Assembly: GCF_000374085.1 (NCBI RefSeq)
Contig: NZ_KB893560.1
Coordinates: 1-60,476 of the forward strand
Source of the DNA: Spirosoma spitsbergense DSM 19989
GTDB lineage: Bacteria > Bacteroidota > Bacteroidia > Cytophagales > Spirosomataceae
Reading direction: 5' to 3'
Length of the DNA stretch: 60,476 bases
Below, one piece after another: positions 7,780 through 14,944 of the stretch. The notes under the pieces were generated by a model, which saw only the letters and a program-made list of their open reading frames with translations, did no database searches and was not told the DNA's origin. Position numbers and translations under genes: made by a program. Numbering within the stretch: the stretch's first letter is position 1; the number at the start of each line of letters is the position of its first letter.

Positions 7780-7847
7780 GAGTGTTTTTAGCGGACTATC
7801 GTAATGGTAAAATTAACTAGGTTTGTGTCTCGCCTTCGGCACATTAC

Positions 7848-7885
7848 AACGGTCTGTAAGTTAACTACTTACAGACCGTTTTTTT
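7848..7885 (+). terminator. Perfect 13-bp terminator hairpin
   Basis: AACGGTCTGTAAG (7848-7860) pairs perfectly with CTTACAGACCGTT (7868-7880) around a 7-base loop, followed by T5. It is a strong plus-strand intrinsic terminator with no visible plus-strand gene before it. It may have ended a chromosomal gene that was separated by the element, or mark the old insertion site. Confidence 0.6.
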
Positions 7886-8012
7886 GTTGAATCGGCGTTG
7901 ATGCCAAGGGAATGGCAGATTCGTCATTCAAAATCCGTTAGCCAAGGTGCCGTCAGATATCCCTTTAAAGTGGTTTAGCGAATATACTCAAGCGATGTGC
8001 CAGCTCATTCTT

Positions 8013-9383
8013 CTAGAAATTAAGGCTGAATGTACTCCCGGCCTTTGGGGTGGAGAGGGCCGTGAGTTGGCCATTATGAAGTTGCATAATCTGGCGCGAT
8101 AGACTTAGGCCGATTCCGGAACCTGTTTTTTTGGTGGTGTAGAACGGGATGAAAATCTGTTCCATGGCTTCTGGTTCAATGCCTGGCCCATTATCGATAA
8201 CCCGAAGCACGACCCGCGCTCCTACTGATTCGGCTTCGAGCTGAATGGTTGGTTGCACTACCTCTCCCAAACTTTCCACCGCGTTCTTAATCAGATTCAG
8301 CAACACCATTTCAATTTGGGCTGCGTCAGCCCGTATGGCCAGGTTTGGCGAGGTAACCCGAACAGTCAGCTGGCACTGGGGCGCATTGGCCTGCGCTAAT
8401 TGGCATACTTTGCGCAGAAAAGGCTCAACCGGCACGTCAGAAAAAACGGGTTGGGGAATGGTCGTGAAGTTCCGATATGCATCCACAAACCGCATAATGC
8501 CCTCGCCCCGCTGTTCAATTGTCGTCAACGCATCACGTAAATCATCAAGGGGGGAGGAAGGGAGAAAAAGAGAGGAGGAGAGCAATTTTCCCTCTTTCTT
8601 ATCCTCCTCTCCTTTCCCCATCAAATCAATTTCCACAATATCGCGCATGGTACCAGCCAGAGATACAATGGGCGTAATGGAGTTCATGATCTCGTGCCGA
8701 AGAACTTTTGTCAGGTTTTGCCAGGCTTCCAGTTCGCGCTGTTGTAGCTCTGTTCGGATGTTTTGTAAGGAAACGACCGTGACCAAACGCCCGCGCAACC
8801 GAACCGATGTACAGCGCACCGACAGTTCACCATCGGCACCGGTCTGATACGAAACCGGGGTGGACGATGTCTTGGCCGAACTCAGCAAATGACTTAGTTC
8901 CGGGTGCGTGGCATCAAGATCATTCAGGGTGCGGAGCCGGTAAATACTGAGTAACCGGAGGGCGGCCTGATTAACTAACTCCACCTGCCCGGCGGCATCG
9001 AAGGTTAGTAGTCCGACGCCAACGTGTTGTACGATCGTGTTGACATAGTGCAGGTTTGCTTCTTTCTCAGCCCGTGCCTGCCGGAATGCATCTAGTACCT
9101 CGTTAAACTGGCTGTTGAGTTCGTGGAAAGAAGGGCCAAGATTACTGTCGGCACGGAAAGCAACGGCAAAGTCAGAGTAACGTACCGATTCCAGAAACCG
9201 GGTTAGTTTTCGGTTTAAGCTGGTAACAAACCGGTATAGACTGATAACAATAGAAAACAGGGCTACGCCTAAAGGAAAAAGCAGTAACCCATTCACCGCC
9301 TGTAGCCAATAGTATGTAAGGGCACTGACCAGAAGGATAATACTAACGATACGCCAGCCGATACCGATAGCGAACCGATTCAT
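8013..9383 (-). CDS. NtrY-like membrane sensor histidine kinase
   Basis: The protein has 456 residues from the ATG at 9383; a TTG four codons upstream is less likely. Two membrane helices lie at ~11-52, a linker and PAS-like domain at ~105-215, and the HisKA H-box LRHEIMNSITPI has the phospho-acceptor His at 230. The catalytic domain shows the N-box (LLNLIKNAVESL), the G1 box (VIDNGPGIEPE) and the G2 region (TKKTGSGIGLSLSRQI). Residues ~255-279, between the two HisKA helices, are a low-complexity insertion coded by a DNA palindrome (8549-8619). The start is one base after the desaturase stop (9385), so the two genes are coupled. The likely partner is the NtrC-like regulator at 11328-12758. 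The sensed signal is unknown. Confidence 0.9.
   Translation of the reverse strand: MNRFAIGIGWRIVSIILLVSALTYYWLQAVNGLLLFPLGVALFSIVISLYRFVTSLNRKLTRFLESVRYSDFAVAFRADSNLGPSFHELNSQFNEVLDAFRQARAEKEANLHYVNTIVQHVGVGLLTFDAAGQVELVNQAALRLLSIYRLRTLNDLDATHPELSHLLSSAKTSSTPVSYQTGADGELSVRCTSVRLRGRLVTVVSLQNIRTELQQRELEAWQNLTKVLRHEIMNSITPIVSLAGTMRDIVEIDLMGKGEEDKKEGKLLSSSLFLPSSPLDDLRDALTTIEQRGEGIMRFVDAYRNFTTIPQPVFSDVPVEPFLRKVCQLAQANAPQCQLTVRVTSPNLAIRADAAQIEMVLLNLIKNAVESLGEVVQPTIQLEAESVGARVVLRVIDNGPGIEPEAMEQIFIPFYTTKKTGSGIGLSLSRQIMQLHNGQLTALSTPKAGSTFSLNF
8549..8619. repeat. Purine/pyrimidine octamer palindrome inside the kinase gene
   Basis: The left arm (8549-8582) is a purine-rich run of octamer-like units such as GGGAGGAA and GGGAGAAA. 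The right arm (8590-8619) is the matching pyrimidine run. The arms pair imperfectly around a short AT loop. The segment is read in frame in the kinase as about 24 residues rich in Gly, Glu, Lys and Ser. Its design matches the intergenic octamer hairpins of this window. Confidence 0.6.
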
Positions 9384-9384
9384 A

Positions 9385-10362
9385 TTAAGCAGCAATCCAG
9401 CTAAAGGGGTACTCCAGCATCGGGACTTTGGTCCGTTCGGCTACCCGGCGCAACCGGCCGGGCAGGGCCATCAGGTAATCGCGGGCGCGCTGACCGGCAT
9501 CGCTGAGGTCATTGACAGACTCGATGTTCCAGTCGACCAGCAGCGATTCGGCAATCTCGATGTAATCCATCGTTGTGTATACACCCAGACGCTGGGCGGC
9601 ATCGGAAAAATGGCTGAACGTTTCGCTGATTTTTACGCCTGTTTCGCGCAGGAAGTGAGCGGGCATCACAATTTTCTTGCGCATCATATCCTCAAAAGCC
9701 AGCATCATACCAGTCGGGTCAACTTCGAGAATCTGGGACACGAATGCTTTGTAGGCCTTGGCGTGTCGTAATTCGTCGGAGGCAATGACGCCACAAATCT
9801 TCGACAACTGCACGCAGCCAGCCTGCTTGGCCAGCGTAGCCGTACGGCGGTGCGATACGTTGGTAGCCAGTTCCTGAAAGGAGGTATAAATGAAATTCCG
9901 GTAGGGGTCGCGGCCGGTGCCAATATCGAAACCGTCGGCAATCAGGTATTGGGTCGATACTTCCATCGCCCGCATATTGACCCGCCCCGACAGGTATAAA
10001 AACTTGTTCAGTAAATCGCCGTGCCGGTTTTCTTCGGCAGTCCAGCTTCTAATCCAGCGTGTCCAGCTATTGGGCTCTGCCTGATTGACGCCTTCCATAT
10101 CCATCAGCCACGATTCGTAGGTGGGTAACGCTTCCTCCGTAATCGTATCGCCTACCAGCACCGCTACATAATCGTACGACAGTTCGCGGGTGCTCTCCCG
10201 TAACTGTTTTACTTCGTCCAGAAACGTTTCTCTGGTCGTATCGGGCAGAAAATCGGCGGGTTGCCAGTTTGTTTCAACGGGTTTCAAATATGCATCGATG
10301 GACGCGTCGATTTTTTCACCGACGAATCGCATAACTTCCAAACGTGTGCCAGATAAACTCAT
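9385..10362 (-). CDS. Acyl-ACP desaturase (soluble di-iron)
   Basis: The protein has 325 residues from the ATG at 10362. Both iron-binding motifs of the plant-type stearoyl-ACP desaturase family are present: EENRHG near residue 128 and DELRHA near residue 214. A further Glu lies in helix SYDYVAVLVGD, and the long central helices are intact. Such enzymes place a double bond in an acyl chain bound to acyl carrier protein, using O2 and reduced ferredoxin, and so tune membrane fluidity. It is followed after one base by the histidine kinase, suggesting lipid state and signalling are controlled together. The regiospecificity cannot be read from the sequence. Confidence 0.9.
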   Translation of the reverse strand: MSLSGTRLEVMRFVGEKIDASIDAYLKPVETNWQPADFLPDTTRETFLDEVKQLRESTRELSYDYVAVLVGDTITEEALPTYESWLMDMEGVNQAEPNSWTRWIRSWTAEENRHGDLLNKFLYLSGRVNMRAMEVSTQYLIADGFDIGTGRDPYRNFIYTSFQELATNVSHRRTATLAKQAGCVQLSKICGVIASDELRHAKAYKAFVSQILEVDPTGMMLAFEDMMRKKIVMPAHFLRETGVKISETFSHFSDAAQRLGVYTTMDYIEIAESLLVDWNIESVNDLSDAGQRARDYLMALPGRLRRVAERTKVPMLEYPFSWIAA

Positions 10363-10482
10363 GGACTGATCAAACAAAAAAAAATGAACGACTAGTTAAA
10401 TGATTGGGTAAAGTTCGACAATATAACTGATTGAATTGGGTTGGACTTCGCTTTTTCTGTGTGGAGAACCGTATCGGTGCAT

Positions 10483-10490
10483 TAATTTTG
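10483..10490 (+). promoter_or_regulatory. Candidate -7 box for the acyltransferase gene
   Basis: TAATTTTG fits the Bacteroidota -7 consensus TAnnTTTG and lies 29 bases before the ATG at 10520. I see no clear -33 TTTG at the usual 19-base spacing, so this is a weak call. Confidence 0.3.
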
Positions 10491-10519
10491 GTGCGTCGAA
10501 TCCTGACAGATTATACTGT

Positions 10520-11296
10520 ATGAAAAAACTCCTCGATTATATACTAACCGTTATTTACCTGGTTTACTTCGGCCTGGTGCTGTGTTTTTTTCACCTGGCG
10601 CAGGTTGTTGCCTGGCACGGGTTTGGGAGACGGGCGCATAAGAAATCGGTCGACTGGATGAATGCCTTTATCGCCTATGGCTGGTATTTGACCGGTAGTA
10701 CCATCCAGTTCAACGACCGGACCGATACGCCTACCGACCGACCGATTATTTTCGTGGCTAACCACCAGAGTATGTTCGATATTTCGCCTATTATCTGGTT
10801 TCTGCGCCGACACACGCCCCTTTTTGTATCGAAAATAGAGCTGGCTCACGGCATACCGGGAATTTCCTACAATCTGCGTAAAAGTGGAGCGGCCCTCATC
10901 AATCGGAAAGACTCAAAGCAGGCTATCGTAGAAATTGCCCGTCTGGGAAAACTTATCAAGGACACTAACCATTCGGCGGTGATTTTTCCGGAGGGGACGA
11001 GAAGCCGCGCTCCCAAAGATGGAAAAACATATTCTGCCGCCTATCCTATGCGCCCGTTTGTGGCGGGTGGCGTTGCCACACTGCTAAAACGGGCACCTAA
11101 TGCGCTGGTGGTTCCGGTTGCCATTCGGGGCACGGGCCACTTCAACCCCACAGGCTTGTTTCCACTCCGGTCTTTTTCGCAGATGTCGTGGCAGGTGCTG
11201 CCCGGCATTGAACCCGCCAACCGCTCGGTGGATGAAGTCGTGCAGCTAGCCCGGACAATGATTGCCCGGGAGTTAGGGCAACTTGAGGAGGAGTAA
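10520..11296 (+). CDS. plsC: 1-acyl-sn-glycerol-3-phosphate acyltransferase (PlsC family)
   Basis: The protein has 258 residues from the ATG at 10520. The upstream extension to 10436 lies before the likely promoter and has no homology to the family. An N-terminal membrane helix (~8-33) is followed by the catalytic block NHQSMFDISP (HX4D) and the substrate block FPEGTRSR, then a VPVAIRGTG block. This set defines the PlsC/LPAAT family, which transfers an acyl group to lysophosphatidic acid at the inner membrane. It sits divergent to the desaturase, so two lipid genes adjoin here. Some family members acylate other lysolipids, so the exact substrate is not certain. Confidence 0.88.
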   Translation: MKKLLDYILTVIYLVYFGLVLCFFHLAQVVAWHGFGRRAHKKSVDWMNAFIAYGWYLTGSTIQFNDRTDTPTDRPIIFVANHQSMFDISPIIWFLRRHTPLFVSKIELAHGIPGISYNLRKSGAALINRKDSKQAIVEIARLGKLIKDTNHSAVIFPEGTRSRAPKDGKTYSAAYPMRPFVAGGVATLLKRAPNALVVPVAIRGTGHFNPTGLFPLRSFSQMSWQVLPGIEPANRSVDEVVQLARTMIARELGQLEEE

Positions 11297-11327
11297 TAGG
11301 GCCTAAGTTAACGCGGTTTCTTGTTCA

Positions 11328-12758
11328 TTAGAGCCCGAACTTCTCCAGCCGCCTATAAAGTGCCTGCCTCGACAAGCCCAGTTCCCGGGCTACATCGGTG
11401 ATGCTGCCCCGGTGTTTCTGCATCGCCTGTTGAATCAGTTGGCGTTCCATATCTTCCAGTTGCAGCGTTTCGTTAACCGGTGATGCCGCGGCCGACCCAT
11501 TTTTGAAGATAAAATGGTCGGGTTCCAGCAAGACTCCCGAATTTTCATTTGTTGGAACCTCGCCAGGTCGGGCCACGTCAGGCCGGTCCATACCAGGACG
11601 GGCAAGGATAACGGCTCGTTCGATGGCATGTTGTAACTCACGCACGTTACCCGGCCATTGATATTGCTTCATATCGGCCAGTAAGGCCGGACTCAGGCCA
11701 GAAACGGGCCGGTTGTACTGCTTCGCGTATTTTTTCAGGAAATGGTCAGCTAATGGCCCAATGTCGGAGGGGCGGCTACGCAAGGGGGGTAAGTTAAATT
11801 CAATCGTGTTGATTCGGTACAGTAAATCCTGCCGGAACCGAACCGTCGGACCGTCCCGGGAACTTACCCGTTCAGAGATGTCGGCGTTAGTCGCGCAGAT
11901 GAGCCGTACATCAATCGGGCGGGCTTTGTTCGAGCCAACACGCGTTACCTGACGGTGTTGCAGTACGGTGAGCAGTTTGGCTTGCTGCGATGCGCTCAGG
12001 TTTCCAATTTCGTCCAGGAAAATAGTGCCCCCGTTGGCTTCTTCAAAGCGTCCGGCCCGGTCGTCGCGGGCATCGGTAAAGGCTCCTTTCACGTGGCCGA
12101 ACAACTCACTTTCAAACAAGCTTTCGGTCAGGGCACCCACGTCAACACTCACGTAAGGTTTGTTGTGCCGGTTCGACTGGTCGTGAATAGCGCGGGCAAT
12201 CAGGTCTTTCCCGGTGCCGTTTTCGCCCAGAATCAACACATTGGCATCGGTGGGAGCGACCTGGGCAACTGTATCCAGAATAGGCCGCATGGCTGCCCCG
12301 ATGATACCAGACTGCTTACCGGTTTTTCGGGCTGAGGAACCCTGCCCATCTGCCTCAGGCTGATTTTTATCTACTTCCCCTTTACGGACAGCCCCGCGAA
12401 TAGTGTCCAGAAACTTATCGTTTTGCCAGGGTTTCAGCACAAAATCAACGGCACCGGCTTTGATCGCCCGCACGGCCATTTCAACATCGCCATAGGCGGT
12501 AAACAGCACAACCCGCGCTTTGGGGTCGAGGTCCAGAATACGGTCGAGCCAGGCAAAGCCTTCGCGTCCGCTGCTCACATCCCGCTGAAAATTCATGTCG
12601 AGTACAATGGCATCGTATCGATTGTTATTGAGCAGGAACGGCAGTTTTTCGGGGTTTTTTTCAATATCTACCGAGCCAACGTGCCGTTTGAGCAATAATC
12701 GGGCAGCCAGCAACACGTCTGGGTCGTCATCAACGAGTAAGAGTTTGGCATCTTGCAT
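11328..12758 (-). CDS. NtrC-family sigma-54-dependent response regulator
   Basis: The protein has 476 residues from the ATG at 12758; the 17-residue upstream extension is not typical. The receiver domain has LLLVDDDPD, phospho-acceptor Asp 54 in DAIVLDM, TAYGD and KPW. The AAA domain has Walker A GENGTGKD, a GAFTDA loop, Walker B GGTIFLDEIG and an RPIDVRLICATN sensor. The C-terminus is a Fis-type HTH (GSITDVARELGLSRQALYRRLEKFG). The sigma-54 contact loop reads GAFTDA where GAFTGA is the usual form. It most likely pairs with the kinase at 8013-9383 and activates sigma-54 promoters; a candidate lies at 14837-14852. Confidence 0.93.
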   Translation of the reverse strand: MQDAKLLLVDDDPDVLLAARLLLKRHVGSVDIEKNPEKLPFLLNNNRYDAIVLDMNFQRDVSSGREGFAWLDRILDLDPKARVVLFTAYGDVEMAVRAIKAGAVDFVLKPWQNDKFLDTIRGAVRKGEVDKNQPEADGQGSSARKTGKQSGIIGAAMRPILDTVAQVAPTDANVLILGENGTGKDLIARAIHDQSNRHNKPYVSVDVGALTESLFESELFGHVKGAFTDARDDRAGRFEEANGGTIFLDEIGNLSASQQAKLLTVLQHRQVTRVGSNKARPIDVRLICATNADISERVSSRDGPTVRFRQDLLYRINTIEFNLPPLRSRPSDIGPLADHFLKKYAKQYNRPVSGLSPALLADMKQYQWPGNVRELQHAIERAVILARPGMDRPDVARPGEVPTNENSGVLLEPDHFIFKNGSAAASPVNETLQLEDMERQLIQQAMQKHRGSITDVARELGLSRQALYRRLEKFGL

Positions 12759-12858
12759 AGTATAAAGATAACGGACTGGCGAATTTGTTGCACGCCGACC
12801 TCGATTCAAGAACGAATTACGGTTTTCTTCCGTACTTTGATTCTCAAATTGTCGTAAA

Positions 12859-13005
12859 TGGTCATTATTATCATTAGGTGGTCATTAATAGTCATTGAGT
12901 TGTCATTGTTGGTCATTAATTGGTAATCTTGGGCAGTAATGACGGCGAAGCGTAAGGACCAGTAATGACAGCAAAGTATAATGACAGCGAAGCGTAAAGA
13001 CCGCC
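12859..13005. repeat. GTCATT/AATGAC inverted repeat cluster
   Basis: The left half has about six GTCATT-type units at roughly 10-base spacing. The right half has the complement in three units beginning TAATGAC, two of which continue GGCGAAGCGTAA or AGCGAAGCGTAA. The whole can fold into an imperfect long hairpin. A possible ATG for the glycosyltransferase (12981) lies inside the repeat, so I prefer the next ATG. A similar GTCATT hairpin lies at 52171-52262. Confidence 0.6.
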
Positions 13006-13007
13006 AA

Positions 13008-14708
13008 ATGAATGATTCTCTTCCTGATCGTTGGTTTTATGGGCTTGTAGCCGTTGGTGTACTGCTGAACATGACGGGGCTGTTTCCGCCCATCATGGAA
13101 CTTGACGGAGCACTGTATGCCTGTATTGCCAAACAGATGGCGCAAACGGGTGATTTTGTCAACCTCTACGCAGTAGGTACCGATTGGCTCGACAAACCTC
13201 ACTTCCCGTTTTGGGTCGCGGCCCTGAGTTTTCGGGTTTTCGGTATCAATACCTTCGCATACAAGTTTCCGGCCCTGCTTTTTTTTCTGGGCAGTGTGGC
13301 TTACACCTATCATTTTGCCCGGCTGGTTTACCCGAAGATAGTAGCACAAGTGGCTTCTCTGGTGCTGTTGACAGCGTTTCACGGCGTTTTATCCAACAGC
13401 GATGTGCGGGCCGAACCCTACCTGATGCCGCTTATCATCGGGGCTGTGTACCATTTCTGGCGGGTGTTTAAGGGTACACCCGCCAGCAACTTCCATGTGC
13501 TGGTGGGCTCTCTCCTCACGGGCTGCGCCCTGATGACCAAAGGTGTTTTTGTACTTATCCCCATTGGTGCAGGTTTGGTCTTGCACTGGATACTGATCGG
13601 CCATTGGCGCGAATTACTGAAACCACGCTGGTACGTGGCTGTTGCGCTGTCATTCGTTTTCACTCTCCCTGAGGTTTACTGCCTGTATCAACAGTTCGAT
13701 TTGCACCCGGAGAAGGTAATCTTTGGCCAAACAGGCGTATCGGGTATCCGTTTTTTCTTTTGGGATAGTCAGTTTGGGCGATTCTTCAATACAGGTCCTA
13801 TCAAGGGAGAAGGCGACAAGTTTTTCTTCGTCCATACCCTGCTGTGGGCATTTATTCCCTGGTCGTTACCCCTGTACGCGGGGGTAGGAAAAGCATTGGC
13901 GGGACTGTTCCAACAACGAAAACAGTTCTTTAACCAGCCGGGTCCTGAGTATGTATCACTCGGTTCCGGGCTGGCTACCTTTGCCCTTTTCTCCCTGTCA
14001 GGTTTTCAGCTACCCCATTATCTGAACATCGTTTTTCCTTTCTTTGCCATCCTGACAGCGCAGTTTTTAGTTGGTCTGAAACCAATTGCCCTGCAACGGT
14101 GGGCTATTGCTCAAACCATCATCGGACTATTGCTGATTGCGGTAATGGCCTGGCTGCTGAACCTGGTACAACCGGAACATCGTCAACTGGCCCTGGCATT
14201 CATGCTGGTTAGTGCCATTAGTGCCTTTCTGCTCTTCCGGCAAAATAATTTAATGGGGTTAACGGGTCGGATGGTTGGGGTTATGTTCGTGCTGGCCAGT
14301 GCATTGAACTTGTTTTTATACCCTACTTTTCTGCGTTATCAGGCCGGTAGTGCAGCCGCCGACTATGCAAATACTCAGCCGACCACAGCCAGCCACTCAA
14401 CCATTTTGTATGAACCTGGTACGGGCGTGGGGGGCGGTAGTTTCTGGTCGTATGAATTTTATGCAAAAGCCCCTACGCAGTATGCCCGCACCGATTCTAC
14501 CCTGAGTGCGCAGCTACAGACAGGTTCCCAACAGGTATTTACATCGGCTGAACTGGCCGATTCCCTTAGCAATCGGGGCTTCACCGTTCGTACGCTGGCC
14601 GTGTTCCCCTATTACCACGTTAGTCAGCTGACGTATGATTTCCTGAATCCTACCACCCGGTCCCAAACGCTGTCGGCTTACGTGCTCGTGTCAATTGCAA
14701 ATGAGTAA
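13008..14708 (+). CDS. ArnT/PMT-like membrane glycosyltransferase (GT-C type)
   Basis: The protein has 566 residues from the ATG at 13008; an ATG nine codons earlier lies in a repeat. About eleven membrane helices are visible. The first loop has MELDGALYACIAKQM, with an acidic residue where GT-C enzymes place their catalytic Asp/Glu, followed by WLDKPHFPFWV, the DKPP-like block of ArnT-type dolichyl- or undecaprenyl-phosphate sugar transferases. Such enzymes move a sugar from a lipid carrier to a lipid A or protein acceptor on the periplasmic side. The last ~130 residues form a soluble tail. The substrate is unknown. It is followed by the regulatory region of the ABC export locus. Confidence 0.82.
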   Translation: MNDSLPDRWFYGLVAVGVLLNMTGLFPPIMELDGALYACIAKQMAQTGDFVNLYAVGTDWLDKPHFPFWVAALSFRVFGINTFAYKFPALLFFLGSVAYTYHFARLVYPKIVAQVASLVLLTAFHGVLSNSDVRAEPYLMPLIIGAVYHFWRVFKGTPASNFHVLVGSLLTGCALMTKGVFVLIPIGAGLVLHWILIGHWRELLKPRWYVAVALSFVFTLPEVYCLYQQFDLHPEKVIFGQTGVSGIRFFFWDSQFGRFFNTGPIKGEGDKFFFVHTLLWAFIPWSLPLYAGVGKALAGLFQQRKQFFNQPGPEYVSLGSGLATFALFSLSGFQLPHYLNIVFPFFAILTAQFLVGLKPIALQRWAIAQTIIGLLLIAVMAWLLNLVQPEHRQLALAFMLVSAISAFLLFRQNNLMGLTGRMVGVMFVLASALNLFLYPTFLRYQAGSAAADYANTQPTTASHSTILYEPGTGVGGGSFWSYEFYAKAPTQYARTDSTLSAQLQTGSQQVFTSAELADSLSNRGFTVRTLAVFPYYHVSQLTYDFLNPTTRSQTLSAYVLVSIANE

Positions 14709-14754
14709 ATCGTGAATGAGCAAGGGGCATACCGGCCTGACCTGCGTTCCAAAA

Positions 14755-14782
14755 ACGGACATTTTCCGTCCGAAAGCGGACA
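14755..14782. promoter_or_regulatory. CGGAC/GTCCG palindrome cluster, candidate enhancer for the NtrC-type regulator
   Basis: CGGAC (14756-14760), GTCCG (14768-14772) and CGGAC (14777-14781) form two overlapping inverted repeats. The centre lies about 70 bases before the candidate sigma-54 promoter, the normal distance for binding sites of NtrC-family activators. Binding by the regulator encoded at 11328-12758 is inference. Confidence 0.5.
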
Positions 14783-14836
14783 GGTATACAGCCTTTGTAT
14801 CGCTTAATAAACTGATAGTCAAAGGCAAGATCTAAC

Positions 14837-14852
14837 TGGCATGACTATTGGC
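14837..14852 (+). promoter_or_regulatory. Candidate sigma-54 (-24/-12) promoter of the ABC export operon
   Basis: TGGCATGACTATTGGC fits the sigma-54 consensus TGGCAC-N5-TTGC at the invariant GG and at the -12 G, with correct spacing; the base after that G is G instead of C. It lies about 93 bases before the HlyD-type gene. A sigma-54 activator gene and a palindromic enhancer-like site are close by, which raises its likelihood. Confidence 0.5.
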
Positions 14853-14898
14853 ACAAGACCTTTTGAGCAATGAGTTCAGGATTGAATAACACGGCCTC

Positions 14899-14940
14899 CA
14901 GACTATTCACTCATTCACTCATTCATTAAATCACTCATTG
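14899..14940. repeat. ATTCACTC octamer tandem arm before the adaptor gene
   Basis: ATTCACTC and close variants repeat up to three bases before the ATG at 14945. Complementary units (ATGAGTAAAT, GTGAATGAGC) lie at 14701-14721, on the other side of the sigma-54 promoter. The two sets could pair as a long hairpin. They belong to the octamer repeat family seen at 38307-38402 and 51218-51290. Confidence 0.55.
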
Positions 14941-14944
14941 AACA

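Larger units (their letters stand above)
7618..8012. other. Gene-free spacer, probable right end of the integrative element
   Basis: No credible gene lies in these 395 bases. Two strong hairpins are present (7744-7779 and 7848-7885). The attachment site should lie here because the integrase gene begins at 7617, but I could not find a direct repeat matching the left side of the island, and no tRNA gene is visible. The left end may be outside the window or altered by the IS. Confidence 0.4.

Noticed and set aside
7618..8012. Direct-repeat attachment site matching the left island side
   Set aside because: I compared the spacer by eye with 684-818 and 1809-2121 and found no shared word long enough to be convincing.
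12903..13382. Minus-strand open frame of 159 codons
   Set aside because: It lies antisense to the glycosyltransferase start and runs through the GTCATT repeat; the composition is that of a shadow frame.
14899..14940. Possible CRISPR-like array of short repeats
   Set aside because: The units are 8 bases without spacers and appear in inverted arms; no cas genes are near.
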